A DNA stretch of 44,525 nt from Candidatus Gastranaerophilales bacterium (GCA_947625345.1 CANQNX010000006.1:1-44525); one strand, 5' to 3'; positions 27,167-36,900 are shown, counted from the first letter of the stretch. Notes: a model not told the origin generated them from the letters alone. Program-made: numbers and translations.

Positions 27167-27736
27167 TTACTTATTTATCAAAATAGGATTTTGTTTTATA
27201 CGTAATTTCCACGTGGAAAAAGGTTTAACTTTATAATATAACATTTCGCCAAACATTTCTTTTTCATATTGGCTTTGGTTTTCATCAATAGTGAATTCGT
27301 TAGAAAGTAATAGCTTTTTAAGTTTTTTCCTTATGTTTAATGGAAATGTTAAGCTTATTTTAACTTCTTGTTCTGATGTATTATATAAGGCTTTTTCAAT
27401 TGCTGTTTGTATAAGATTCATAATTATATTTTCAATATTAAAAATATTTTTAAAATTAAAATTAATAACGAAAACACAATCTTTGTATATTCTTAAATCC
27501 ATATTAGCAAGAATTTCACCTTCTTGAGATTTTACCATATACTTTTCGAGCATGTTTTTTGAAGAGAATTTTCTCATTAAATTCACGCTAAATTTTTTCT
27601 TTCCAAAAAACATTGTATTTTGGAAAACGGATAAAGTTGAAATCTTTTCCCATTTAGGGAGAAGGTACATATTTTCTTTTAAATTTTCTACAAGGAATTT
27701 ATTTTTATTATTTTTTATTTCTATTGTATTTATCAT
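27167..27736 (-). CDS. Hypothetical protein upstream of fliA
   Basis: A 189-residue lysine- and asparagine-rich soluble protein. I do not recognise the family. The order of a charged N-terminal half, a strand-like FVINFNF, a long amphipathic helix (NIENIIMNLIQTAIEKAL) and a closing LLSNEFTIDEN...MLYYKVKP is faintly like a GNAT acetyltransferase, but no acetyl-CoA-binding glycine motif is visible, so I do not assign it. A sigma-28-like promoter sequence lies at 27763-27790. It may be a regulator or partner of FliA; that is inference from position only. Confidence 0.65.
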   Translation of the reverse strand: MINTIEIKNNKNKFLVENLKENMYLLPKWEKISTLSVFQNTMFFGKKKFSVNLMRKFSSKNMLEKYMVKSQEGEILANMDLRIYKDCVFVINFNFKNIFNIENIIMNLIQTAIEKALYNTSEQEVKISLTFPLNIRKKLKKLLLSNEFTIDENQSQYEKEMFGEMLYYKVKPFSTWKLRIKQNPILINK

Positions 27737-27762
27737 AATTTTCTCTGAAAAGTGAATTTATT

Positions 27763-27790
27763 CTTTCGGCAATTCTTTTATTATATTTTA
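27763..27790 (-). promoter_or_regulatory. Candidate sigma-28-type promoter
   Basis: On the minus strand TAAA is followed after 16 bases by GCCGAAAG, against a consensus TAAA-N15-GCCGATAA. It lies about 27 bases before the unknown gene that precedes fliA, so it would let FliA activate its own operon. A sigma-70-like TATAAT overlaps it, and the spacer is one base long. Confidence 0.35.
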
Positions 27791-27838
27791 ACTCAAAATT
27801 AAAAAAAATCATCAAAAAATTAAAAAAATTAATAAAAA

Positions 27839-27868
27839 TAAAGAACAACTTTTGAAAGTTGTTCTTTA
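27839..27868 (-). terminator. Terminator of rplU-rpmA
   Basis: TAAAGAACAACTT pairs with AAGTTGTTCTTTA around a short loop, followed on the minus strand by ATTTTTATT and further T runs. On the plus strand it is also followed by TTTT, but no plus-strand gene ends here. Confidence 0.8.
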
Positions 27869-27886
27869 TTTTAAAAAAAAAATCAA

Positions 27887-28141
27887 TTATTGAGCATAAA
27901 CACTGACTTGTTTTCTGTCACGTCTGTGAGGTTCAAATTTAACAACACCGTCAATTAAAGAGAAGAGAGTATAATCTTTTCCCATACCAACGTTGTTTCC
28001 GGGATGTATTTTTGTACCTTTTTGACGAACAATAATATTACCGACTGTAACAGATTCACCGCCGAATTTTTTTACGCCTAATCTTTTACTTTCGCTGTCA
28101 CGACCGTTTTTACTCGATCCGACACCCTTCTTATGTGCCAT
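27887..28141 (-). CDS. rpmA: 50S ribosomal protein L27
   Basis: An 84-residue ribosomal protein that stabilises tRNA at the peptidyl-transferase centre. The N-terminus [15 protein letters not shown] is the direct type, without the cleavable extension found in Firmicutes (MLRLDLQFFASKKG-type), which argues against a firmicute host. [17 protein letters not shown] and [16 protein letters not shown] are conserved. An AAGGAG site precedes it, 22 bases after rplU. A strong terminator follows. Confidence 0.98.
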   Translation of the reverse strand: MAHKKGVGSSKNGRDSESKRLGVKKFGGESVTVGNIIVRQKGTKIHPGNNVGMGKDYTLFSLIDGVVKFEPHRRDRKQVSVYAQ

Positions 28142-28163
28142 TTTATATTCTCCTTAAATTATT

Positions 28164-28511
28164 TTATTCTTCAACAGTTTCTGCTTTACTTTTTTGAGCG
28201 GTTGTTCTGATTTTATTAATCATAACTCTTGTAAAGTTTTGTCTGTGGCCTTGTTTTCTTCTGTAGCCCTTTTTAGCTCTTTGTTTGTATACTAAAACTT
28301 TTTTATCTCTGTCATGTTTAACGATTTCGCCTTCTACGCTTGCGTTTTTAACGTATGGCAAACCCAATTTTGATTTTTTTCCGTTAACAATCATAACGAT
28401 GTTTTGAAAAACTACTTTAGATTGGGGTTCATTTTCCAATAATTCAATATCAACATAACGACCTTCGGTAACTTGATATTGTTTTCCGCCTGTTTCAATA
28501 ATTGCGAACAT
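28164..28511 (-). CDS. rplU: 50S ribosomal protein L21
   Basis: A 115-residue 23S rRNA-binding protein. It opens MFAIIETGGKQYQVTEGRYV and carries the RAKKGYRRKQGHRQNFT segment typical of L21. The short acidic tail AETVEE is lineage-specific. AAAGGA precedes the ATG. It starts an rplU-rpmA operon with a consensus promoter and a structured leader of about 90 bases, which suggests feedback control by L21, as known in Bacillus. Confidence 0.98.
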   Translation of the reverse strand: MFAIIETGGKQYQVTEGRYVDIELLENEPQSKVVFQNIVMIVNGKKSKLGLPYVKNASVEGEIVKHDRDKKVLVYKQRAKKGYRRKQGHRQNFTRVMINKIRTTAQKSKAETVEE

Positions 28512-28530
28512 AATTTATTCCTTTCACTTG

Positions 28531-28570
28531 AGGGGACCGCAGCTTAATAGCATTTAAAAGCGGTATTCCT
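28531..28570 (-). promoter_or_regulatory. Candidate L21 leader hairpin in the rplU 5-prime UTR
   Basis: On the minus strand ACCGC and GCGGT pair (28560-28564 with 28536-28540) and AGG...CCU extends the helix across a small internal loop. A partial inner CTT/AAG stem can form. It lies between the TSS and the AAAGGA site. The L21 leader of Bacillus has comparable placement, but I cannot show homology. Confidence 0.4.
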
Positions 28571-28608
28571 ATCTAAACACATGTACACAAATGTACATTA
28601 TGTTTAAA

Positions 28609-28637
28609 AGTTTATCGTGCACAAAGTTTAATGTCAA
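28609..28637 (-). promoter_or_regulatory. rplU promoter
   Basis: On the minus strand TTGACA (28632-28637) and TAAACT (28609-28614) are spaced by 17 bases, giving a leader of about 90 bases. Downstream of it, within the leader, two TGTACA palindromes occur at about 28583-28596. Confidence 0.65.
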
Positions 28638-28732
28638 CAAAAAATTACTTTTTATCACTCTGTTTGAAGGATTTTATTTTTATTGAAATTTGATAGAATT
28701 TTTGAAGAAGCTTAACGAGAAGGGGAAAAAGC

Positions 28733-29410
28733 ATGAGAAAACTTATTTATTTAGGACATAGCGCTTTTTATATAGAAAAAGATAATGATGGAATTCTCAT
28801 TGACCCTTTTATTTCAGGCAATCCTTCAGCTAATTTTGATTACGGAAATAAAAAAATTACTAATATATTTGTAACACATGCTCATAATGATCATTTAGGT
28901 GATGCAATAGAAATTTCAAAAGCCAAAAATGCTCCTATTGTTACTATTGTTGAACTGGCAAATTACTGTTCATCAAAAGGTGCCAAGGCTATGGGTATTA
29001 ATATAGGAGGAAAAATTGATTTTAAATGGGGAAGTGTAAGAGTTTTCAACGCACTTCATTCAAGTTCAAATCATGAATTATCATATGGCGGAAATGCATT
29101 AAGTTTCTTGTTTGATATAGACGGAACGACCGTTTACCATGCCGGAGATACCGGACTTATGCCTGATTTTTCATTAATAGGAGAATTATATAATCCTTAT
29201 TATGCACTTTTACCTATTGGCGGATTTTATACCATGGGAATTGAGGAAGCGGCAGTTGCGGCAAAAATGCTTTTTGCAATGGAAGTCATACCTATGCATT
29301 ATAATACTTTTTCTAATATTAAAGCGGATGTACAAAAATTTAAAGATTTGATTGAAGCTCAAGGTCAAAAATGCTTACCGTTAAAGGTAAATGAATATGT
29401 TGAATTATGA
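28733..29410 (+). CDS. UPF0173-family metallo-beta-lactamase-fold hydrolase
   Basis: A 225-residue metal-dependent hydrolase of the UPF0173 family. The zinc motif HxHxDH is seen as H49, H51, D53, H54 in THAHNDHLGD, and the later ligands lie in VYHAGDTGL and IPMHYNTF. AAGGGG precedes the ATG. It is cytosolic and its natural substrate is unknown in the family. It overlaps the DUF3326 gene by 20 bases, and together with the pseudopilin they form a three-gene operon. Confidence 0.92.
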   Translation: MRKLIYLGHSAFYIEKDNDGILIDPFISGNPSANFDYGNKKITNIFVTHAHNDHLGDAIEISKAKNAPIVTIVELANYCSSKGAKAMGINIGGKIDFKWGSVRVFNALHSSSNHELSYGGNALSFLFDIDGTTVYHAGDTGLMPDFSLIGELYNPYYALLPIGGFYTMGIEEAAVAAKMLFAMEVIPMHYNTFSNIKADVQKFKDLIEAQGQKCLPLKVNEYVEL

Positions 29411-30398
29411 TGAAACCAAGCCTTTAATTGCATTAATTGTTCCGACGGGTATCGGTGCATCAGTAGGAGGATATGCAGGTGATGCATCATTAACGGCTAA
29501 AATGTTTGCCAAAGATTTTAATGTAATTGTTAATCCTAATGTTGTAAATGCTGCATGTTTTTCGGGTATTTCTCAAAATATGCATTATATTGAAGGTTAT
29601 TTGTTGAATGAATTTTTTAAGGGAAAAATTTGTTTTAAAACGTCTGTTAATAATAAAATAGGTATTATTTTTGATAAAGCTATTTCAAAAGATATATTAA
29701 ATGTTCATATAAATACCGTTAATGCAGTTAAAACAATATATGGAGTTAATGTTGTTGATTATATAATTACAAAAGAAGAAGCAGGGGTTAACTTTTATAA
29801 TACATCTTCAGGTGCTTCAACGGGCGGGGTTAAAAATAATAAAACTATTGTTGAAGCAGGAAAAAAACTTATTGAAAAAGGTGTAAATCAAATAGCTGTA
29901 GTCTTAAAATTTGATGAACCCCCTGAAGATAATTATAAATCAGGAGAAGGTGTTGATATAATTGGCGGTGTTGAAGCTGTGGTTTCTCATTACCTTACAA
30001 GAGAATTAGGTGTTATGTGTGTTCATGCTCCGGCTTTTGAGAATATTGATATAGAAAGAGAGCTTGTTGATAAAAGAGCAGCTGCTGAATATATAACTCC
30101 GACTTTTTTACCTTGTTTATTGTTAGGACTTCAAAATGCACCGTTATTTTCATATAAAAATGTGGAACAATATATAAGTATAAAGAATCTTAAAGCACTT
30201 ATTATGCCTTATAATTCTTTAGGTTCATCAATAGTTTCAGATGCACTTGAAAGAAATATAAAAGTTTTTGCCGTCAAACAGAATAAAACTATTTTGAATA
30301 TTACAAAAGACATATTGAAGAAAAATGATATAATTGAAATAGAAACGTATGAAAAATGTTATCTGAAGTTAAAGGAATTATTATATGAAAAAATTTAA
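29391..30398 (+). CDS. DUF3326-family protein
   Basis: A 335-residue protein matching DUF3326 as I know it, a family seen mostly in cyanobacteria and plant relatives. Diagnostic segments are PTGIGASVGGYAGDA near the start, VNPNVVNAA, HYIEGYLLNEF, TSSGASTGGVKN, GEGVDIIGGVEAVVSH and TFLPCLLLGLQNAP. No signal peptide. Function unknown. ATG 29391 has its AAAGG site only three bases away; an in-frame ATG at 29397 gives a better nine-base gap and may be the true start. It overlaps the hydrolase by 20 bases and the pseudopilin by 14, so the three are co-translated. It is the clearest cyanobacterial-lineage marker in the window. Confidence 0.82.
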   Translation: MNMLNYDETKPLIALIVPTGIGASVGGYAGDASLTAKMFAKDFNVIVNPNVVNAACFSGISQNMHYIEGYLLNEFFKGKICFKTSVNNKIGIIFDKAISKDILNVHINTVNAVKTIYGVNVVDYIITKEEAGVNFYNTSSGASTGGVKNNKTIVEAGKKLIEKGVNQIAVVLKFDEPPEDNYKSGEGVDIIGGVEAVVSHYLTRELGVMCVHAPAFENIDIERELVDKRAAAEYITPTFLPCLLLGLQNAPLFSYKNVEQYISIKNLKALIMPYNSLGSSIVSDALERNIKVFAVKQNKTILNITKDILKKNDIIEIETYEKCYLKLKELLYEKI

Positions 30399-31764
30399 TT
30401 ATGGATTTACATTAGTAGAACTTCTTGTTTGTTTTTTGATAATAGGTATAATTCTTGCAGCATCAATACCTGCAATAAAAAAGGTAAGTATGTCATATCC
30501 GACAATGACTTATCATGCTTTTGAAAATGTTAAAACAATTGTTAAAATAATGATGCAAACAAATGAAATTAACCCTGTGGAAACTGATAACAATGTTGCT
30601 TTAACAAATAAAGATATGTTAATTTCATCTTGCTACATACACGACAGAAATGATAGCGGACAAATTATTGATGACAGGATTTTGTGGAGCGGCCCAATTT
30701 TAAAACCTGATATTAGTGGATATATTTGCGGGAATGATGATTATTATAATGAGGATGAAACAAGTGACGATGATGAGTCGTTAGAAAGTTGCAGCCTTTA
30801 TACTACTCGTCCTTTTTCTGAGCATTTAGCTCCTGATTGTTTCAATAGATTTGAAAGTGGTGTCCAAGGTGGTGATGCTGACAGTCATACTGCTAATTTC
30901 TGTGAACGTGTAGCAGCTATGGCAAATACTACAGGTAAAATAGATTGCGAACGATTATTTGGAGTTGATTTTATTACTAATTATTATAATGGCGGAACAT
31001 TTAGTATTAAGGAACCTTATATTAAGTTTAACGCAAATAACACTACAGAAAATCCTAATTTTACTGCTACTAACGGACAAAGATATTATATAAGTCAAAG
31101 AATAGTAAATGAAGATATTTCGGAAGATTTTGGTTTCAGACTTATTGCAATAGATTTAAACGGACAAAAAGGACCTAACATAGCCAGTCCTAATGCAGAA
31201 AATAATATTGTAAAAAAGTTAAATCAATTGCCTGATATAATTACATTCCTTATTTTGGATAATGGTGACATATACCCCTTAGGTGCTGCGGCTGATAATG
31301 TTCAAATTGGTAATAATGGTCAGAGGGGAAGTATAAATGTAAATTACTTAAATTCTAAGATAAAAGGTACTAATTATTCGGAACAACCGATACAAGATCA
31401 ATTTAGTGCTAATGCTCAGTGTTTAGTCGGAAATGATAACAGTGAAACCAGACATAGAGTAGGTTGTCAGTTTTTAATTAGATATCTGCAATCACAAGGT
31501 TTTATTGATAAAAACGGTATAAATTATTATCAGGGAAATGGTTCGGTCGGACCATACAGAGTTAAATTCTGCGGTGCAAATAACTCTTTAGACAGTTATT
31601 ATCCCGGTTATTGCGGTTTATCATCTTCGGGTACTCAAGTCGGTATAGGACCTGCTAACGGATGTATGGGAAGTGAAAATCCTGATACTGTAGTAGGAAA
31701 TAGTATAAGATATGACGAATGTAAAGTAGTTCCCATTAAACCTGTATTCAGAATTGCATTATAA
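30385..31764 (+). CDS. Type IV pilin-like / type II secretion pseudopilin
   Basis: A 459-residue protein with a class III prepilin leader, MKKFNYG followed by FTLVELLVCFLIIGI. Cleavage would occur after G7, and the conserved E12 is the fifth residue of the mature protein. A single membrane helix (about 8-30) is followed by a large periplasmic or extracellular domain, much longer than normal pilins, with many cysteines that could form disulfides. It is assembled by a type IV pilus or type II secretion machinery not seen here. It overlaps DUF3326 by 14 bases. A strong terminator follows. Its size suggests an adhesive or minor tip pseudopilin. Confidence 0.85.
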   Translation: MKKFNYGFTLVELLVCFLIIGIILAASIPAIKKVSMSYPTMTYHAFENVKTIVKIMMQTNEINPVETDNNVALTNKDMLISSCYIHDRNDSGQIIDDRILWSGPILKPDISGYICGNDDYYNEDETSDDDESLESCSLYTTRPFSEHLAPDCFNRFESGVQGGDADSHTANFCERVAAMANTTGKIDCERLFGVDFITNYYNGGTFSIKEPYIKFNANNTTENPNFTATNGQRYYISQRIVNEDISEDFGFRLIAIDLNGQKGPNIASPNAENNIVKKLNQLPDIITFLILDNGDIYPLGAAADNVQIGNNGQRGSINVNYLNSKIKGTNYSEQPIQDQFSANAQCLVGNDNSETRHRVGCQFLIRYLQSQGFIDKNGINYYQGNGSVGPYRVKFCGANNSLDSYYPGYCGLSSSGTQVGIGPANGCMGSENPDTVVGNSIRYDECKVVPIKPVFRIAL

Positions 31765-31777
31765 AAAATGTTTTGTT

Positions 31778-31816
31778 AATAATAAGCCTGCTATTCAGTG
31801 GCAGGCTTATTATTTT
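31778..31816 (+). terminator. Terminator after the pseudopilin gene
   Basis: AATAATAAGCCTGC pairs perfectly with GCAGGCTTATTATT, nine-base loop, then TT ATG. A 14-base-pair stem. Confidence 0.8.
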
Positions 31817-31923
31817 ATGTCTTAATTATAGCCAACAGGCTAATATATATCTGTATAATATTACCTTGTCGGATAATATATTTTTAATTTTGCTTTTAAT
31901 ATCCTTTTTATGGGAGATTTGAA

Positions 31924-33204
31924 GTGATTACAAAAGAAAAAAGCATAAATATTAAATTTGAAGATTTTATTCATACTAAAGAAAATGAAGATTTATTCGG
32001 TAAGGCAAAAAGGGTTTCAGATGTATTATCAACCGGTGTATTAACAGGAAATGAAGGTTTGGGAATGCAGATAATGAATAAAGTTTGTCCCGAATCGACA
32101 ATAAAAGAAAAAGACGGAATAGAACACTCTGTTATAATGCTTGGTTCAAATTCATATCTGAATTTATCTTCCCATCCGAAGGTTATTGAAGCGGCAATTC
32201 AAGCAACAATTAAATATGGATATGGCATGGGTGCCGTATCAAATTATGCCGGTATAACACCTATTCACAGAGAACTTGAACTTAATATAGCTGATTTTTA
32301 TGAAACACAGGATTGTATAGTTTTTCCGAGCGGATACGGAACAAATACGGGAGTTATTTCGGCATTATGTAATAAGGGAGATATTATAATTAATGACAGT
32401 GCAAATCATGCTTCAATATTTGACGGCTGTAAGCTATCGGGAGCTGAAATAAAAGTGTATCCTCACGGAGAAATGAAATATCTTGAAAAGATTTTGGAAA
32501 AAATACCTGATAATCAAACAGGCAGATTAATAATAACCGATGGTGTTTTTTCAATGGACGGAGATTTGGCAAAGTTAGATAAGATTTATGAATTGGCACA
32601 AAAATACAGGTGCCGTATTATGGTTGATGATGCGCACGGATTAGGAGTAGTAGGTTCTAACGGCAGGGGAACTGCGGAACAGTTCGGATTATTGGGAAAA
32701 ATTGATTTAAATGTCGGTATGCTCTCGAAAGGTCCCGGAGGTTTGGGCGGATATTGTGCAGCTTCAAAAGAAATTGTTCAATATTTAAGATTGTATGCGA
32801 GAAGTTATTTCTTCTCGACCGCTATTCCTGCACCTGTTGCAGCAGGTTTAAATGAGGTTTTTAAACTGCTTAAAGAAGATAAAGCAGGAAGATTAAAACT
32901 TATTGAAAATACCGTTTATTTGAAACAATTGCTGTTGGAAAAAGGATTTGACATAGGGCATGGTCAAAGTGCAATTGTACCTGTCATGGTTTATAATGAA
33001 GAGGTTTTATTTAAACTTTATGATGAACTGAGAAAATCGGGAGTTTATGTTAATATCGTTACCTATCCTGCAGTCAGAAGAAAAGAATGCCGTTTAAGAT
33101 TGTGTGTTATGAAAGATTTAACAAAAGAACAAATAAAAAGAGCGGTAGATATCATTTATGAAATAGGGAAAAAATATAATATTACACATTTAAAAACTTC
33201 TTAA
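31924..33204 (+). CDS. Alpha-oxoamine synthase-type PLP enzyme
   Basis: A 426-residue fold-type I PLP enzyme of the alpha-oxoamine synthase group, which condenses an amino acid with an acyl-CoA. Members include glycine C-acetyltransferase, 8-amino-7-oxononanoate synthase and serine palmitoyltransferase. The cofactor residues are H162 (NDSANHAS), D236 and H238 in DDAHG, and the Schiff-base lysine K269 in LSKGPGGLGGY. Start is GTG with GGGAG seven bases before. No biotin, threonine or sphingolipid genes are near, so the product is undecided. Its 3-prime end overlaps the convergent unknown gene by 23 bases. Confidence 0.88.
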   Translation: MITKEKSINIKFEDFIHTKENEDLFGKAKRVSDVLSTGVLTGNEGLGMQIMNKVCPESTIKEKDGIEHSVIMLGSNSYLNLSSHPKVIEAAIQATIKYGYGMGAVSNYAGITPIHRELELNIADFYETQDCIVFPSGYGTNTGVISALCNKGDIIINDSANHASIFDGCKLSGAEIKVYPHGEMKYLEKILEKIPDNQTGRLIITDGVFSMDGDLAKLDKIYELAQKYRCRIMVDDAHGLGVVGSNGRGTAEQFGLLGKIDLNVGMLSKGPGGLGGYCAASKEIVQYLRLYARSYFFSTAIPAPVAAGLNEVFKLLKEDKAGRLKLIENTVYLKQLLLEKGFDIGHGQSAIVPVMVYNEEVLFKLYDELRKSGVYVNIVTYPAVRRKECRLRLCVMKDLTKEQIKRAVDIIYEIGKKYNITHLKTS

Positions 33205-33562
33205 GTGTATGCCATATCCCTTTTGGTGTTTCTGAATTAGGAAACAGTGCTTCATTATGGTATGGTTTGTAACTTTTAATTATATTATTGGGAAGTTCTT
33301 CTCCCTTTTCCAAAGTATGAGCAATGTATTCAATATATTCATCCTGAACTTCTTTATACATTGAATCTTTGGCTCTTAAATCCTCATCCGCTTCAAGGTG
33401 GCACAATGCATGCCAGCTCGCAGTAATTGTTTTATCACTGCAATCTTTAGGAAATTTAGTCAGAGCCTCAGAAATTGTCATTTTTTCAGTTAATACCAAA
33501 AAAAATAACCTGCCTACAAATTTTCTTTCGTTCTGATAATTTACGCTTTTACTCCCGAACAT
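33182..33562 (-). CDS. Hypothetical protein downstream of a BlaI-like regulator
   Basis: A 126-residue protein I do not recognise, soluble and helical, with a conserved-looking KTITASWHALCHLEADEDLR segment. It overlaps the BlaI-like gene by 22 bases at its start and the convergent PLP-enzyme gene by 23 bases at its end. There is no clear ribosome site before the ATG, so it is probably coupled to the upstream gene. It sits where BlaR1/MecR1-type sensors usually sit, but it is not a membrane protein or peptidase. Function unknown. Confidence 0.6.
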   Translation of the reverse strand: MFGSKSVNYQNERKFVGRLFFLVLTEKMTISEALTKFPKDCSDKTITASWHALCHLEADEDLRAKDSMYKEVQDEYIEYIAHTLEKGEELPNNIIKSYKPYHNEALFPNSETPKGIWHTLKKFLNV

Positions 33563-33891
33563 TGTTTTTCAAGCACTCTCATTAATGAATGTATGTCATT
33601 GTTAAAATATTGAGAAGCAAGGTTGTTTATGGCGCTTTTTGCCATTTCTTCTCTTGACTCGACTGATTTATAACAAAATTTCTTACCGCTTTTATGTCTT
33701 GAAAGCATTTTCTTATCTACGAGTCTGTCCATTACGGTTTTAACTGTTGTATATGCTCTTATATTTCCGTTGTTATTTATTTCATCTAACACTTCGCTGA
33801 CGGAAATATCTTTTATATTCATTCCTTTTTCTTCCATCAACCAAACAGCATTTAATATTTCATTCTCAAGCGTTCCGTGTGTATAAGCCAT
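33541..33891 (-). CDS. BlaI/MecI/CopY-family winged-helix repressor
   Basis: A 116-residue winged-helix DNA-binding protein. The recognition motif is visible as GTLENEILNAVW with AYTTVKTVMDRLVDKKML and RHKSGKKFCYK. BlaI-type repressors act as dimers and are released by partner-peptidase cleavage. No such membrane peptidase (BlaR1/M56) is adjacent, nor a beta-lactamase or copper gene. The start has an AAGGAT site. It is 53 bases after the helicase gene, in the same orientation. Target unknown. Confidence 0.83.
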   Translation of the reverse strand: MAYTHGTLENEILNAVWLMEEKGMNIKDISVSEVLDEINNNGNIRAYTTVKTVMDRLVDKKMLSRHKSGKKFCYKSVESREEMAKSAINNLASQYFNNDIHSLMRVLEKQCSGVKA

Positions 33892-33944
33892 GAAATCCTT
33901 CCTTTGTATTCAATTTATTATAAAATTTAAAAATTAATAATCAA

Positions 33945-36900
33945 TTAACTACTACTATTATAGCATTTGTTTTTATCAAATTCATTATTTTGTAAAATAT
34001 TATTAAAATTAATAATTTCTTCAATTATTTTTATATTTTCGGTATTTTTTCGTTTAAGTGTATTTCTCGAATTACTTAAAAATAAACCTTTTTTAGCTCT
34101 TGTTATACCTACGTATAACAACCTTAAAGTTTCACATATTAATTCGGATTTTAATTCCAAAGGTTGTTTAATCTCAGAATCCGTTTCAAGTCTCTTTATT
34201 GTTTGAACAAAATGTCCGCCGCTTTTTAATTTTACATGTTCCATTGATACGGGATAATTTTCTTCATTCATTAAAGGACAAAATACATAATCAAATTCAT
34301 CACCTTTTGATTTATGCATTGTCATTATATTTACACAGCCTTTCTCAACGGATGTATTTTCTTCAAAAAATAAATTATTACCCAAAGGTCTTTGTGAATA
34401 ATATTCTAATTTCTTTAGTATGTCTTCTTCTTTGTCATTTACGCTTTTTAACCTTCTTATTACTGATACCGTAAAGGCTGTATTTGATTTATCAATTGAG
34501 TTTTTTGAATAGTACATTCCTATATTTAATGCCTGAATATCAATATCAAAAGTCGATTTATTAAGCCAATATTCAATATCAAAATATAGTTGAAGCAAAT
34601 TTTCGCTTTCAATTTCTTCTGTATTTATATCGGTAAAAGGTCTTTTTAAATTTTTTATAAAGTCAATTTCATCAGAAGTTATATTTCTGATTTTATTTTG
34701 TTTGTAAATTTCGGCTAAATTAATAATTTCTTTGTTGTTCTTTGGATTTTGTATTAATTTTAAAATTTGAAAAATTATTTTAAATATGGGTTTCTCGCAT
34801 AAATAATCGTTTCTTGTTATGGTTTTTATATTGTTAGATAAAAAATATTCATTATATTCACTAACTTGGGTATTAGCCCTTAAAAGTATTGCAATTGAAG
34901 CATCAGGCTCTTTCTGAAATATTTCTTTTATTCTGTTTAATATAAAAGTTTTTTCTTCAATATCTTTTTCAAAGATTTTGTATTCGGGTTTATAAATAAT
35001 CTTGGGATTATTTTCAGTCCCTCTAATTTCTATATCGTAAAATGCATTTTTTGAATTTTCATTATTTATTGATTCTTTTATAAGCCTGTTTGCAAATGTA
35101 TATATTTCTTCAGCACTTCTTTGGGAGGATTTCATCTCTATTTTGTTACTGTTTTTTATAAAATCTCTGAATCCTTCAAGAGAACTGTCCGTAAATGTTG
35201 ATGTTATAGCCTGATTTATATCTCCGCATCTGACTATATTATTGTACTTCCCCGTCAAAAGAGATATTAGTTTCTGCTGAATTTCAACGGAATCCTGTGC
35301 TTCATCTTCAATTACATATTTACACAAGTCTTGATAATACCTAAGTATGGACTTATTCTCTTTTAATAGTTGAACGGCATATCTGAGCATATCATCATAA
35401 TCTATTAAATTATTAACTTTAAGAGTTTTATTATATTCATTTAAAAAATTATAAAATTCTCTGATATCTTTAAACTTAGAAGAAATATTTCCTTCTTTTT
35501 CTGATAATTTTGATATCGAAATACACCTTAAAAAGTTGTCATATTTATCATCATCTATTTTTAATTTGAAAAATAATTCTTTTATTATTCTCTCTTTTTG
35601 TGTTTCATCAATGATTTCAAACCCTTCATCAAGTCCTATTTTGGTATAATTGGCATTTTCTTTAATTATCCTGAGTGCTAAACCGTGAATTGTTGAAATA
35701 TTAGGTAAAGATGTTGTGTCAGGTAGTATTAATTTTAAACGTTCTTTGAAATTTTTTGCCGCCGATTCCATATAAGTTAATACAAAAATATTTTCTCCGG
35801 AAACTCCGTTTTCCGTTAGTTTAACTATAAGGGACAGTAATATTGTTGTTTTACCTGCGCCCGGTACGGCTATTATTCCTGTTTTGCCTTTTTTGTAGTT
35901 TAATACGGGTTTTTGGTCATCTCGGGGAACGATTTTAAATATGGGTTTATTATTGTTTGATATCTCTATAAAATCTGATAATCCGCCATAATTTTCTATT
36001 GCATTATTATCGTATATGCTTGAATAAAAACTTATATTCTTTGAGCACAATAGCATTAACTTTCTTACGGTTCTTGCTGTTTTATCTTTTTTTAATTCTA
36101 TATTATCTTCCGTTTTAAATTCTTTTTTGTTCCATTCTCTGTTCATTACCCAAGAATTATATAATGTACCCGTATCGTCTTTTAACCACTCTGAGTCTGA
36201 TACATCTATCCATAATTGATATTTGGTATTTATAGAATAATCAATTAATTTTTGAGGGGTTGTTATTATAACCTTATTGTTTTTTACCTTAAAAATATCA
36301 GACGGATTTTCGCTTATTACACTGTTTTCTATTTGCAAAATAAACTGTTCCGCCGAATTTTCCGTTATATTTTTAAATGCACTCTCAAAGCTGTCGGCTT
36401 CTTTTAATAAAAACTCATATTTACTTTTATCATATTCCCTGTTTTTGATTAAATTTTCAAATATAATCTCAATTTCTTTATTCAGAGTATTTCTTGACTT
36501 TTTTACCGCTTCAATTACGGAATATAATTTTTTATAAGAATCGAGATGTTTTTCATTATTTTCAAAATATTTAAATCCGTTTTTATCTAACTGTTTTGTT
36601 TGTGTATATTCTTTGATTAACCCGTAACATATTTTATAGGGAATTTTTAAAAGATTTATTAATAAATTTTTTAATTCATATTCCTTTAGTTCAATGCCTG
36701 ATGATAATTTTAATATATTTAAAATATGCTTTATAAAATCATAATCTATAAGTTTTTCATTGCCTGAAATTAACTGACACTCAAATCCGATAAGACTGTC
36801 TGTTAATTCATTTATAAGTATTTTATCGGCTTTTGGAGTTATTATGGCAATTTCACTCTGCTTTACACCTGATTTTATTAATTCTCTAACGTCTTTTATG

